This document shows positions 31,801 to 39,497 of a stretch of 64,000 bases of DNA, in pieces. The stretch is taken from positions 1-64,000 of the forward strand of contig JBEIEP010000015.1 of the NCBI GenBank assembly GCA_040382935.1, in the 5' to 3' direction. Below the pieces are notes generated by a model. That model saw only the letters and a list, made by a program, of their open reading frames with translations, ran no database searches and had not been told where the DNA came from. The position numbers and the translations under genes were made by a program. The first letter of the stretch is position 1. Every line of letters starts with the position of its first letter. The stretch comes from JALQUL01 sp040382935. Its GTDB lineage: Bacteria; Pseudomonadota; Gammaproteobacteria; Burkholderiales; Burkholderiaceae_C.

Positions 31801-31810
31801 ATTTCCGTAC
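31794..31810. promoter_or_regulatory. Palindromic operator upstream of the decayed toxin
   Basis: GTACGG (31794-31799) and CCGTAC (31805-31810) are perfect inverted arms around GATTT. The site lies about 25 bases before the old toxin start, where HTH antitoxins of this class bind. It is intact although the toxin is not. Confidence 0.6.
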
Positions 31811-31963
31811 TTACGCAACATCCAACTGATGGCATAGCCCGTCCCATGTTTATGCCACTAGTCACACGAGACAGGGCTAAAAAAGGGAACGTTCGTATCG
31901 TAAAGCGACGGTGCAGCTTGATTTATTTACATCCAGTGCGATTCAGGACGACCCACTCGTACA

Positions 31964-32136
31964 TCACTCCCACTCAATCGTAGCCGGCGGCTTACTACTC
32001 ACGTCATAAGTCACCCGGATAATGCCTTTCACCTCGTTAATGATGCGGCTGGACACTTTTTTGAGCAAGGCGTAGGGTAGTTCTGCCCAGTCTGCGGTCA
32101 TAAAGTCGGTGGTTTGTACGGCTCTTAGGGCCACCA
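31964..32136 (-). repeat. Displaced duplicate of the guaA 3' end (173 bp)
   Basis: This segment matches 33011-33183, the last 57 codons and stop of guaA, with 5 substitutions in 173 bases and no gaps. The match ends abruptly after CCACCA. The reading frame is still open, but one change converts the Asn of GINRVTYD to Ile, which suggests the copy is no longer selected. A truncated guaA end beside foreign DNA is the usual result of site-specific integration at the guaA 3' end. Confidence 0.9.
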
Positions 32137-32186
32137 TCCACGATGTGACCCGTCGTTATGATGCGCGCGCTATCCATCGTCTTCCT

Positions 32187-32606
32187 TCAAGCAAAGTAAA
32201 AAGCTACCCGGTCAGTTGTCCAAGTAGCCACACCAGTGCCAAAGAAATCCGTGTCTTCAGTCCAGACGGGACAACCTAATGTCATCGCGCACGCCAGTAC
32301 AGGCCAATCGTCCGCGTCACGAACCGCGATGCGTTGCAAGGCCTGCTGTTGCATGCCTTCATAGAGTTCGGCATCAATGGATTGCACAACACCCTCAAGC
32401 CTATCCAGCACCAGCATTGCTGCACTGGAATCAACGTCGCGCTTTTTCAGCAACTCGGGCAGGTACTTTCGTGCGTCTGCATACGCAACATCAGGGGCAA
32501 AGAACTTGACCGTCCCAGCGTTGTCACAAATCAGTTCACGCACTCGCTTTCCCAATACCGCACGAATCAGAATGTTCGCATCAAGAACGATGGTCTTGCC
32601 ACTCAT
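32187..32606 (-). CDS. PIN-domain toxin
   Basis: This 139-residue protein has the PIN ribonuclease layout: the first Asp is in IVLDANILIRAVLG, acidic residues follow in 'PDVAYADARKYLPELL', and the C-terminal active-site cluster is RDADDWPVLACAMTLG with CPVWTEDTDFFG. This is the COG4634/PilT-N-like PIN group often paired with Phd antitoxins. It should act as an RNase toxin. Its ATG (32606) overlaps the antitoxin TGA in an ATGA. The pair is the only complete cargo between the two guaA 3' end copies. Confidence 0.88.
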   Translation of the reverse strand: MSGKTIVLDANILIRAVLGKRVRELICDNAGTVKFFAPDVAYADARKYLPELLKKRDVDSSAAMLVLDRLEGVVQSIDAELYEGMQQQALQRIAVRDADDWPVLACAMTLGCPVWTEDTDFFGTGVATWTTDRVAFYFA

Positions 32607-32890
32607 GCCGCTTTGACTTTCAGTTTTTTAGCGGGTGTGCTGGCTTTCCTGCGTGCTGCTTTGAAGTCTGCAACCACGGACTCAACATCCACCCCCTGTG
32701 CCTCAAGCAACTTGTCCAAGGTCTTGCTGGCTTTTTTCAAGGCTGCGATGTCTGCTTCAACTTCTCCCTGCGTGGGGATGAAGTAGCCAACTGTTTGGCC
32801 ATGCCGAGTTACAGCCACCGGCGTGTTGGAAGCGATGTACTCTGCTAGGTCGGAGCGAAATTCGCGTATGCCTACCTTTGTCGTTTCCAT
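32603..32890 (-). CDS. Phd/YefM-type antitoxin
   Basis: This 95-residue protein starts METTKVGIREFRSDLAEYI and contains 'TPVAVTRHGQTVGYFIPT', the DNA-binding domain of Phd antitoxins. A Lys-rich tail (ARRKASTPAKKLKVKAA) replaces the more usual acidic toxin-binding end. It neutralises the PIN toxin whose start it overlaps by 4 bases. I chose the ATG at 32890, with AAAGGGG 7-13 bases upstream, over an upstream ATG that would put the operator inside the gene. Confidence 0.87.
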   Translation of the reverse strand: METTKVGIREFRSDLAEYIASNTPVAVTRHGQTVGYFIPTQGEVEADIAALKKASKTLDKLLEAQGVDVESVVADFKAARRKASTPAKKLKVKAA

Positions 32891-32917
32891 GTGGATGCCC
32901 CTTTGGTTGTGAATCTG

Positions 32918-32927
32918 TGTGTACACA
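32918..32927. promoter_or_regulatory. Palindrome TGTGTACACA upstream of the Phd antitoxin
   Basis: This perfect 10-base palindrome lies 28-37 bases before the antitoxin ATG. On the minus strand it follows a TAAAAT that could be a -10 element. Phd-type antitoxins bind short palindromes of the GTAC-centred kind, so it is a good operator candidate. Confidence 0.5.
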
Positions 32928-33010
32928 TTTTACGCGGTAATCCCCCCGACCATTCGTACCGCGATCGCCGCTCATTGCGCACGGCTCTAACGAACATCAG
33001 TCCTTGAACC

Positions 33011-33183
33011 TCACTCCCACTCAATCGTAGCCGGCGGCTTACTACTCACGTCATAAGTCACCCGGTTAATGCCTTTCACCTCGTTGATGATGCGGCTGGA
33101 TACTTTTTTGAGCAGGGCGTAGGGTAGTTCTGCCCAGTCTGCGGTCATAAAGTCGGTGGTTTGTACCGCTCTTAGGGCCACCA
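33011..33183 (-). repeat. Functional copy of the duplicated guaA 3' end
   Basis: These 173 bases form the end of the intact guaA gene and match 31964-32136 with 5 substitutions. In an integration model this end came with the incoming element and restored guaA, while the original end was pushed away. Confidence 0.9.
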
Positions 33184-34621
33184 CGTAGTCGTAGGTGCGG
33201 CCGTCGCCCATCACGCCTACGCTTTTAACGGGTAGGAACACGGCAAAGGCTTGGCTGGTCAGGTCGTACCAGGATTTCCCAGTGGCGGGGTCTTGGTGGT
33301 TGCGTAGTTCTTGAATAAAGATGGCGTCGGCGCGGCGTAGCAGGTCGGCGTATTCTGGTTTGACTTCGCCCAGTATGCGTACGCCAAGGCCTGGGCCTGG
33401 GAAGGGGTGTCGGTACACCATGCTGGCGGGTAATCCCAGGGCAATGCCCAGTTCGCGCACTTCGTCTTTGAACAGGTCGCGCAGGGGTTCTAGCAATTGA
33501 AGGCCTAGCTGCTCAGGCAGGCCGCCCACGTTGTGGTGGCTTTTGATGGTGACGGCTTTTTTGTTTTTGGCCCCGCCGGACTCGATCACGTCAGGGTAGA
33601 TGGTGCCTTGCGCCAGCCATGCCACATGGCGTGATTGTTGGTTTTTAAGGGCGGTGGCCTCTGCCTTAAACACCTCTACAAACTCGCGGCCAATGATTTT
33701 GCGTTTGGCCTCGGGGTCGGTTACGCCCGCCAGATGGCCTAAGAACTGCCCGGCCGCATCCACCCGAATTACCTTGGCGTGCAGTTGGCCCACAAACATG
33801 TCCATCACGGCATCGCCTTCGTTGAGGCGTAGCAGGCCGTGGTCCACAAACACGCAAGTGAGTTGGTCGCCAATGGCGCGGTGAATCAAAGCCGCTGCCA
33901 CCGATGAATCCACCCCGCCGGACAGGCCTAAGATGACTTCTTCGTTGCCCACTTGGGCGCGTATTTTGGCCACCGCCTCGGCGATGTAGTCGCCCATAAT
34001 CCAGTCGGCCTGGGTTTGGCAAATGTCTAAAACAAAGCGCCGCAGCAAGGCATTGCCCTGGCGGGTGTGGGTGACCTCGGGGTGAAACTGCACGGCGTAA
34101 AAATGCCGCGCTTCGTCGGCCATACCTGCAATGGGGCAGGCGTCGTTAGAGGCCATGAGCTTAAAGCCGGGGGGCAAGGCGGTGACTTTGTCGCCGTGGC
34201 TCATCCACACGTCCAACAGGCCGTGGCCCTCTGGGGTGGTTTCGTCGGCTATGCCGCTTAGCAAGGCGGTGTGGCCACGGGCGCGCACACGGGCTGCACC
34301 AAACTCACGGGTCGTGCCCGCCTCTACCGTGCCGCCCAGTTGCTGGGCCATGGTTTGCATGCCGTAGCAAATGCCCAACACCGGTACGCCCAATGTAAAC
34401 ACCGCCTCTGGGGCTTTGTCGGTTTCGGCCTCGTAGGCGCTGGCATGGCTGCCCGATAGCACCACGCCTTTGAGTTGGCCATCGGCGGCAAAGGCTTTGA
34501 CCCATTCGTCGGACACGTCGCAGGGGTGTACTTCGCAGTACACGTGGGCCTCGCGGATGCGGCGGGCGATGAGTTGGGTGACCTGAGAGCCAAAGTCAAG
34601 AATCAGAATTTTTTGGTGCAT
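33011..34621 (-). CDS. guaA: GMP synthase (glutamine-hydrolysing)
   Basis: GuaA aminates XMP to GMP using glutamine and ATP, the last step of guanine nucleotide synthesis. Of its 536 residues, the N-terminal class I amidotransferase has the nucleophile Cys in LGICYGMQTMAQQLGG and the His and Glu in AVQFHPEVTH. The ATP pyrophosphatase P-loop is ILGLSGGVDSSVAAALI, and the dimerisation domain ends IEWE. The ATG at 34621 starts MHQKILILDFGSQ, the family start; a longer in-frame extension overlaps guaB and is not real. guaB lies 10 bases upstream, forming the classical guaBA operon. The 3' end is duplicated downstream. Confidence 0.97.
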   Translation of the reverse strand: MHQKILILDFGSQVTQLIARRIREAHVYCEVHPCDVSDEWVKAFAADGQLKGVVLSGSHASAYEAETDKAPEAVFTLGVPVLGICYGMQTMAQQLGGTVEAGTTREFGAARVRARGHTALLSGIADETTPEGHGLLDVWMSHGDKVTALPPGFKLMASNDACPIAGMADEARHFYAVQFHPEVTHTRQGNALLRRFVLDICQTQADWIMGDYIAEAVAKIRAQVGNEEVILGLSGGVDSSVAAALIHRAIGDQLTCVFVDHGLLRLNEGDAVMDMFVGQLHAKVIRVDAAGQFLGHLAGVTDPEAKRKIIGREFVEVFKAEATALKNQQSRHVAWLAQGTIYPDVIESGGAKNKKAVTIKSHHNVGGLPEQLGLQLLEPLRDLFKDEVRELGIALGLPASMVYRHPFPGPGLGVRILGEVKPEYADLLRRADAIFIQELRNHQDPATGKSWYDLTSQAFAVFLPVKSVGVMGDGRTYDYVVALRAVQTTDFMTADWAELPYALLKKVSSRIINEVKGINRVTYDVSSKPPATIEWE

Positions 34622-34631
34622 GGTAAAAGTT

Positions 34632-36101
34632 CTACTCGGCGCGGTAGTTAGGGGCCTCTTTGGTGATTTGCACGTCGTGGACATGGCTTTCGCGAATGCC
34701 CGCGCTGGTGATCTCCACAAAGGTGGCTTGTTCGTGCAGGTCGGCAATGGTGGCGCAACCGCAATAGCCCATGCTGGCCCGCAGGCCACCGGCCATTTGG
34801 TAAATGATAGAAACCATTGAGCCTTTGTAAGGCACCCGCCCCTCAATGCCCTCTGGTACCAGCTTGTCGGCGTTGGGGTTGCCGGTGCTGGACTCTTGGA
34901 AGTACCGGTCTGCGCTGCCCTGCTGCATGGCACCGATGCTGCCCATGCCACGGTAGCTTTTGTAGCTACGCCCTTGGTACAGCACAATCTCGCCGGGGGC
35001 TTCTTCGGTGCCTGCAAACATGCCGCCCATCATCACCGTGCCGGCGCCCGCCGCAATGGCTTTGGCAATGTCACCGCTGTACCGAATACCACCGTCTGCA
35101 ATCAGGGGCACACCTGTGCCTTGCAAAGCCTTGGCAACCCCTTCAATGGCGGTGATCTGTGGCACGCCCACGCCCGCCACGATGCGGGTGGTGCAAATAC
35201 TGCCGGGGCCAATGCCCACCTTGACGGCGTCTGCGCCCGCCTCTACCAAAGCCAAGGCCGCTTGGCCGGTGGCAATGTTGCCGCCCACCACATCCAAGTG
35301 GGGGTAGTTTTGTTTGACCCAGCGCACGCGCTCGATCACGCCTTTGCTATGGCCGTGCGCGGTGTCCACCACAATGGCGTCTACGCCCGCTCTGGCCAAG
35401 GCCTCTACCCGCTCTTCGGTGCCCTCGCCCACGCCCACGGCGGCCGCTACACGCAATTGGCCTTGCCCGTCACGCGCGGCGTTCGGAAAGCTGGTTTGCT
35501 TGGTAATGTCTTTAACGGTAATCAGGCCTTTCAGTTCAAAGGCGTCGTTGACCACCAGCAGGCGCTCTAGCTTGTATTTGTTGAGCAGGGCCTTGGCCTC
35601 TGGCAAAGTTGTGCCCTCTGGGACGGTGACCAACTTTTCTTTGGGCGTCATGATTTGGTGGATGGGCAACTCGTAGCGCGTCTCAAAGCGCAGGTCTCGC
35701 CCGCTGACAATGCCCACCACCTTGCCTTGGTCCACCACTGGGAAGCCAGAAATTCCCAGTTGCTCGGACATCTCTAACACCTGGCGCACGGTATGTTGGG
35801 GGGTGATGACCACAGGGTCGCGCAACACGCCAGATTCGTAGCGCTTGACCTTGGCCACCTCTTTGGCCTGCTGCTGGGCAGTCAGGTTTTTATGAATCAC
35901 GCCTATGCCGCCCTCTTGGGCAATGGCGATGGCCAACCGGGATTCGGTGACCGTGTCCATGGCCGCTGAGACCAGGGGCAGATTAACAGTGATACGGCGT
36001 GAGAACAGTGAGGTGAGAGAAGTGTCCTTGGGTAGGACTTGGGAGTAGGCTGGAACCAACAGAACGTCGTCGAAGGTCAGCGCTTTTCCTAAAAGGCGCA
36101 T
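34632..36101 (-). CDS. guaB: IMP dehydrogenase
   Basis: GuaB oxidises IMP to XMP with NAD+, the committed step to GMP. The 489 residues form a TIM barrel with two inserted CBS domains at about 95-205. The catalytic Cys lies in IGPGSICTTRIVAGVG, the phosphate-binding loop is GGIRYSGDIAKAIAAGA, and the flap contains KSYRGMGSIGAM. The start MRLLGKALTFDDVLLVPAYS is typical when read in two halves. It is the first gene of guaBA. The promoter should lie in the 130 bases before the divergent DUF4124 gene. Confidence 0.97.
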   Translation of the reverse strand: MRLLGKALTFDDVLLVPAYSQVLPKDTSLTSLFSRRITVNLPLVSAAMDTVTESRLAIAIAQEGGIGVIHKNLTAQQQAKEVAKVKRYESGVLRDPVVITPQHTVRQVLEMSEQLGISGFPVVDQGKVVGIVSGRDLRFETRYELPIHQIMTPKEKLVTVPEGTTLPEAKALLNKYKLERLLVVNDAFELKGLITVKDITKQTSFPNAARDGQGQLRVAAAVGVGEGTEERVEALARAGVDAIVVDTAHGHSKGVIERVRWVKQNYPHLDVVGGNIATGQAALALVEAGADAVKVGIGPGSICTTRIVAGVGVPQITAIEGVAKALQGTGVPLIADGGIRYSGDIAKAIAAGAGTVMMGGMFAGTEEAPGEIVLYQGRSYKSYRGMGSIGAMQQGSADRYFQESSTGNPNADKLVPEGIEGRVPYKGSMVSIIYQMAGGLRASMGYCGCATIADLHEQATFVEITSAGIRESHVHDVQITKEAPNYRAE

Positions 36102-36234
36102 TGAAAAGCTCCAAAAAGCTGATTTTACCCGCTCAGGGTTTCGACAGTAAAAAAATGCAAAACTATCGTGTGATCTGTTTTTTTAGCCTATTTTTCATTG
36201 CCAATAAGCACAGGTATGGATTAAACTAACAAAA

Positions 36235-36738
36235 ATGATAGATTCAAAAAAATTACTGAAATTCGTGGGTGCCTTGGCCTTTGGTGTTTGCAGTCTGGGT
36301 GTATTTGTTCCGATGAACGCGTGGGCGCAGTGGCAGTGGGTGGATGCGCAGGGGCAAAAGGTATTTAGCGACAGGGCACCAAGTGCTGATGTACCTGAAA
36401 AGAACATTTTGCAACGTCCAAAAACCGTACAGCCCCAGGATGCACCAAAGAATGCCGCTGCTGCTGCAACACCGGCTAACAGTGCCCCTCCCACGGCCAA
36501 CGCTGTGGTCGATAAAAATAAAGCGGCCATGCTGGACCTAAACACCCAGTTGGCAGAACAAAACAAAGCCAGCCGCGCCCGCAACTGCACCGAGGCTCGC
36601 CGTCAGTTGGGAATTCTTAAGTCAGGCGTTCGTATCGCCAAAATCAATGACAAGGGTGACCGCGAATTTTTGGACGATGCCGCGATCGCGGCTGAGATAA
36701 AGCAATTCCAGCGCACAGCCGACTCGGAATGCCAGTAA
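36235..36738 (+). CDS. DUF4124-domain exported protein
   Basis: This 167-residue protein has an N-terminal signal peptide (FVGALAFGVCSLGVFVPMNAWA), then the short DUF4124 motif AQWQWVDAQGQKVFSDRAP at the start of the mature chain. An Ala/Pro-rich spacer, a lysine-rich helix and two Cys near the C terminus follow. DUF4124 proteins are frequent in beta- and gammaproteobacterial periplasms. Their function is not known. It is divergent from guaB. Confidence 0.82.
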   Translation: MIDSKKLLKFVGALAFGVCSLGVFVPMNAWAQWQWVDAQGQKVFSDRAPSADVPEKNILQRPKTVQPQDAPKNAAAAATPANSAPPTANAVVDKNKAAMLDLNTQLAEQNKASRARNCTEARRQLGILKSGVRIAKINDKGDREFLDDAAIAAEIKQFQRTADSECQ

Positions 36739-36781
36739 AGTGGTTTCTCTGCTAGCGGCACCGCTTGCTGGCCTGTTCTGG

Positions 36782-37138
36782 TTATGCCGCTGGCTTTTTT
36801 ATACGAAACAACCCCGCCCCCCGTTTACCTTGCTTATCAAAGCGGAGCTGCCGCGCAACTTTAGGGTCAACGGTTAAGGGCCGCAAAACTTCTACCCGGT
36901 CGGTGCTTTGAAGTTGTGTTTGCCCGCTGGACTTGATGTTCCAAATCGCCAGACTTAAGCCTTTTAAATCATCGGGGCCAAGCCCCAATGCCGGCGCTGC
37001 AATGGCCACTGCCTGCTGCGCTGTACAAGCTTTGGCAAGGTCTAAGGTTTGAGACTTTATGTTCCTAGGGCTGGGGCACCACACAACTTCTACCGTTATG
37101 GTGCCAGTTGCGACGGACTCGTTGACGTGAATGGACAT
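36782..37138 (-). CDS. rnfH: RnfH-family ubiquitin-like protein
   Basis: This 118-residue protein matches RnfH (UPF0125), a small beta-grasp protein. It has VVWCPSPRNIKSQTLDL near the start, AIWN in place of the common GIFG, and the diagnostic end DRVEVLRPLTVDPKVARQLR followed by a basic tail, read in overlapping halves. It follows ratA by 9 bases, the usual ratA-rnfH pairing opposite smpB. RnfH was named for linkage to rnf genes in some bacteria. Its biochemical role is not established. Confidence 0.88.
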   Translation of the reverse strand: MSIHVNESVATGTITVEVVWCPSPRNIKSQTLDLAKACTAQQAVAIAAPALGLGPDDLKGLSLAIWNIKSSGQTQLQSTDRVEVLRPLTVDPKVARQLRFDKQGKRGAGLFRIKKPAA

Positions 37139-37147
37139 GGGCAGTGC

Positions 37148-37588
37148 CTAGCCGTAGACGGCGTGTGCTCTTTTAAAAAAAGCGTCTACCAAGTTGGCGG
37201 CAATTTTGTCAAACACGGGCCCAACCAGGCCGGCCAATACCGGGTTGTCAAAGCCGTAGCGCAAGGACAAGGAGGTCCGACAGGCGTGGTCTGAGGTGTC
37301 TCCTACCGGTGCAAAACGCCAGTATCCGTCCAAGTTAGAGAAGGGACCAGAGACCAATTGCAGGTGGATTTGCCGACCGGGAATATGTGTGTTTCGGGTA
37401 GAAAATCGCTGCTTGAGTTTGCTATAGGCCATGCCTATCTCTGCGGTCACGCCGTCGTCATGGTACGCACTGATCTGTGCGTGGTCGCACCACGGCAAAA
37501 ATGCAGGGTATTGATCGATGGCGCAAACCAGATCGAACATTTGGTTGGCGCTAAATCCGACCAGGATGGACTTCTCAATTGTTTTCAT
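37148..37588 (-). CDS. ratA: RatA/Coq10-family START-domain protein
   Basis: This 146-residue protein has the Coq10/RatA helix-grip fold. It starts MKTIEKSILVGFSANQMFDL, followed by IDQYPAFLPWCDHAQI, RFSTRNTH, and the C-terminal helix FDKIAANLVDAFFKRAHAVYG read in overlapping pieces. In E. coli RatA was reported to block 70S ribosome formation, while the Coq10 relatives bind ubiquinone, and either role is possible here. The ATG at 37588 gives the family start. An upstream in-frame extension overlaps the divergent smpB and is rejected. It pairs with rnfH. Confidence 0.9.
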   Translation of the reverse strand: MKTIEKSILVGFSANQMFDLVCAIDQYPAFLPWCDHAQISAYHDDGVTAEIGMAYSKLKQRFSTRNTHIPGRQIHLQLVSGPFSNLDGYWRFAPVGDTSDHACRTSLSLRYGFDNPVLAGLVGPVFDKIAANLVDAFFKRAHAVYG

Positions 37589-37643
37589 AGAATAGCCGGT
37601 TCGGGCATTGTAAATCCATCGTACGCCCTCACACCTGATTGTC

Positions 37644-38132
37644 ATGTCCACGTCTAAAAAATCGCCCGTCACCGATGGTGGCCGCATTGCCGAAAACAAA
37701 AAAGCCAGCTTCAACTATTTCTTTGAGGAGCGAATAGAGGCCGGCTTGGTGCTGGACGGATGGGAGGTCAAATCTCTGCGCGCCGGAAAAGTGCAATTGA
37801 CCGATGGCTATGTATTGGCGCGCGGGGGCGAGTTGTTTTTGATCGGTTGCCAAATCAACCCGCTGCACAGCGCCTCCACCCATGTCACCCCTGATACGGT
37901 GCGTACCCGCAAGTTGTTGTTGCACAAGGAACAAATTGAAAAGCTCACCGCCAAGGTGGATCAAAAAGGTTATACCCTGGTACCGCTCAACCTTCACTGG
38001 AAAGGTGGGCGTATCAAATGCGAAATAGCGCTGGCCAAGGGCAAGGCCGAACACGACAAACGTGACACGATCAAAGACCGCGAGGGCAAGCGCGAAGTTG
38101 AGCGCGCCATGAAAACCCGGCAACGGGTGTAA
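37644..38132 (+). CDS. smpB: SsrA-binding protein SmpB
   Basis: SmpB binds tmRNA and carries it to stalled ribosomes for trans-translation. The 162 residues include IAENKKASFNYFFEERIEAG, GWEVKSLRAGKVQLTDGYV and the basic tail KGKAEHDKRDTIKDREGKR, each typical. The C-terminal Arg/Lys tail that occupies the empty decoding site is present. It is divergent from ratA, with 55 bases between starts. That arrangement is conserved in proteobacteria. The ssrA gene itself is not in the window. Confidence 0.97.
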   Translation: MSTSKKSPVTDGGRIAENKKASFNYFFEERIEAGLVLDGWEVKSLRAGKVQLTDGYVLARGGELFLIGCQINPLHSASTHVTPDTVRTRKLLLHKEQIEKLTAKVDQKGYTLVPLNLHWKGGRIKCEIALAKGKAEHDKRDTIKDREGKREVERAMKTRQRV

Positions 38133-38139
38133 AAGGCCC

Positions 38140-38556
38140 TTAAACCGACGCTTCGTCCATGTCACCCCGGTAAATCAACTGGCCACGAATGCGTGCCTTG
38201 GGGTGAATATCAAGTAGACCGTCGTACTGAGCGTCACCGATCACCGTGGCAGAACCAGTGATCTCAAGTGTTTTACGTGCCAACAGTTGTCCAGACACAC
38301 GCCCTTCAATGTAGATGTGATCGGCTTCGATCGACGTGCCTTCTACCACAGCGGTAGGGCCTATATGTACCGCTCCGCCAATGTCGATTCGAATCGCGCC
38401 TTTAACCCGGCCATCAATCCGAATACCCAAGTCGCGAGAGGTAAAAAAGTCGCCTTCAAACACTGCACCCTCGCCAATTAGGCTAGTAATGGCAGCAAAT
38501 CGCTCTGCAGAAACCAGTCGGGCCTGTGAAGCACGCTGTGTGGGGTTCTCGCTCAT
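38140..38556 (-). CDS. Bactofilin 1 (polymer-forming cytoskeletal protein)
   Basis: This 138-residue protein has the bactofilin core: LIGEGAVFEGDFFTSRDLGI, the repeated hydrophobic-Gly pattern RIDGRVKGAIRIDIGGAVHI, then VEGTSIEADHIYIEGRVSGQ and ATVIGDAQYDGLLDIHPKA, a right-handed beta-helix built from short turns. Bactofilins polymerise without nucleotides and position wall-synthesis or stalk enzymes at membranes. The short flanks on each side are typical. It is the last gene of a five-gene unit with two more bactofilin genes and two membrane-span proteins. It is the most canonical of the three. Confidence 0.9.
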   Translation of the reverse strand: MSENPTQRASQARLVSAERFAAITSLIGEGAVFEGDFFTSRDLGIRIDGRVKGAIRIDIGGAVHIGPTAVVEGTSIEADHIYIEGRVSGQLLARKTLEITGSATVIGDAQYDGLLDIHPKARIRGQLIYRGDMDEASV

Positions 38557-38577
38557 TTGGGCTCCTTTAACGGTGGG

Positions 38578-38922
38578 TTACTTTAAATTTTCGATTCGGG
38601 ATTGATCGGGCCTTTTGGCTGCATCAACCTGGGGTTGTAGCGCACCTTCTGACAGGTGCACGGCCTGATTTGGATCGGGGTGGGTAGGACCTTGGAGCCA
38701 ACTGCCCAGAGGAAGGCCCAGCCCGTGAAGCGCCAGTGCGACACAAAAAAAAAGCCCCATACTGGGTAGCACCTTTCCCCACAGCACATCCCACACGATG
38801 CGCCCCATTTTGCGACGCACGGCAACATTTTTGCCACGCCTTTCCGCTTGCGCTAGCGCTTTTTTGCGTAACTGCTCTAAGGGGATTAGCGGTTGAGGAT
38901 CAGAACCGGACGATACAGGCAT
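38578..38922 (-). CDS. Small single-span membrane protein in the bactofilin unit
   Basis: This 114-residue protein has a basic, Gln-rich N-terminal half (LRKKALAQAERRGKNVAVRRK), one membrane span at about residues 57-78 (VLPSMGLFFCVALALHGLG) and a polar tail. By the positive-inside rule the N terminus should face the cytoplasm. I do not recognise a family. It lies 10 bases after the second bactofilin gene and 21 bases before the first, so it is probably co-translated. It may anchor the bactofilin polymers to the membrane. The ATG at 38922 avoids overlap with the upstream gene. Confidence 0.7.
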   Translation of the reverse strand: MPVSSGSDPQPLIPLEQLRKKALAQAERRGKNVAVRRKMGRIVWDVLWGKVLPSMGLFFCVALALHGLGLPLGSWLQGPTHPDPNQAVHLSEGALQPQVDAAKRPDQSRIENLK

Positions 38923-38932
38923 ACGCAATGAA

Positions 38933-39451
38933 TCAAATAGCTGGAGTACTTGCGATAACACGCTCCAAGGTGGCATTTAAGTCGGCGTCGTTCACCAACA
39001 ATCTGCCATATCGGATGTGTCCGGAAACGATGGCGCCGGGGTGCAGCTCCACGCGGCCTCCTGGCGCGTTTAGCGAGCCTGCGTACAAACCCATGACGGA
39101 GGCGTGGCTTACGTGTAAATCGGCTTGTACTACGCCCGTTCCGGTAATCACAATGCTGGCCGATTGCCCTAACAAGGGCTTAAGATGCCCCTCAAAGCTC
39201 CCGGAAATGCTGCAGGCGCCCTTGATCAAAGCTTTGCCTCTGAACTGCCATCCGTCTTGCAACACCGATAGCGCGTGCTCCTTCATCGCGATGTGTTCTG
39301 ATTGTTCAGTGGGAGACAGAGGTGCCGACAGGGTAGGAATCTCGGCTGCATCGGGCATAGCGACTCCCAAGACCATAGTAGGCCCTGTGACAGGAAGCGA
39401 AGGCGCTTCAGATACGCCTTGACTTAAGGGATTGTTGTGGGTGTCGGGCAT
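38933..39451 (-). CDS. Bactofilin 2
   Basis: This 172-residue protein begins with a long disordered Pro/Ser-rich region (to about residue 65) and continues with a bactofilin beta-helix: FRGKALIKGACSISGSFEGH, LGQSASIVITGTGVVQADLH, VMGLYAGSLNAPGGRVELHP and SGHIRYGRLLVNDADLNA. The sequence is clearly different from that of bactofilin 1, so the two are not a recent duplication. I took the ATG at 39451 (MPDTHNN), which leaves 46 bases to the upstream gene. It probably co-polymerises with, or is specialised relative to, its neighbours. Confidence 0.82.
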   Translation of the reverse strand: MPDTHNNPLSQGVSEAPSLPVTGPTMVLGVAMPDAAEIPTLSAPLSPTEQSEHIAMKEHALSVLQDGWQFRGKALIKGACSISGSFEGHLKPLLGQSASIVITGTGVVQADLHVSHASVMGLYAGSLNAPGGRVELHPGAIVSGHIRYGRLLVNDADLNATLERVIASTPAI

Positions 39452-39497
39452 TGCGTGGGCTCCAAGGATTGAATCTAACACAAACGGTTAATCGGTC

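Noticed and set aside
31964..32136. Open frame of 57 residues read as a small gene
   Set aside because: It is a displaced duplicate of the guaA 3' end with no promoter or start context.
26607..33010. Integrase or recombinase gene to match the guaA integration footprint
   Set aside because: No tyrosine or serine recombinase motifs appear in any frame of the island. The element is therefore treated as decayed or mobilised in trans.
34622..35017. Longer N terminus for guaA
   Set aside because: It is an out-of-frame reading of guaB. The conserved start MHQKILILDFGSQ is at 34621.
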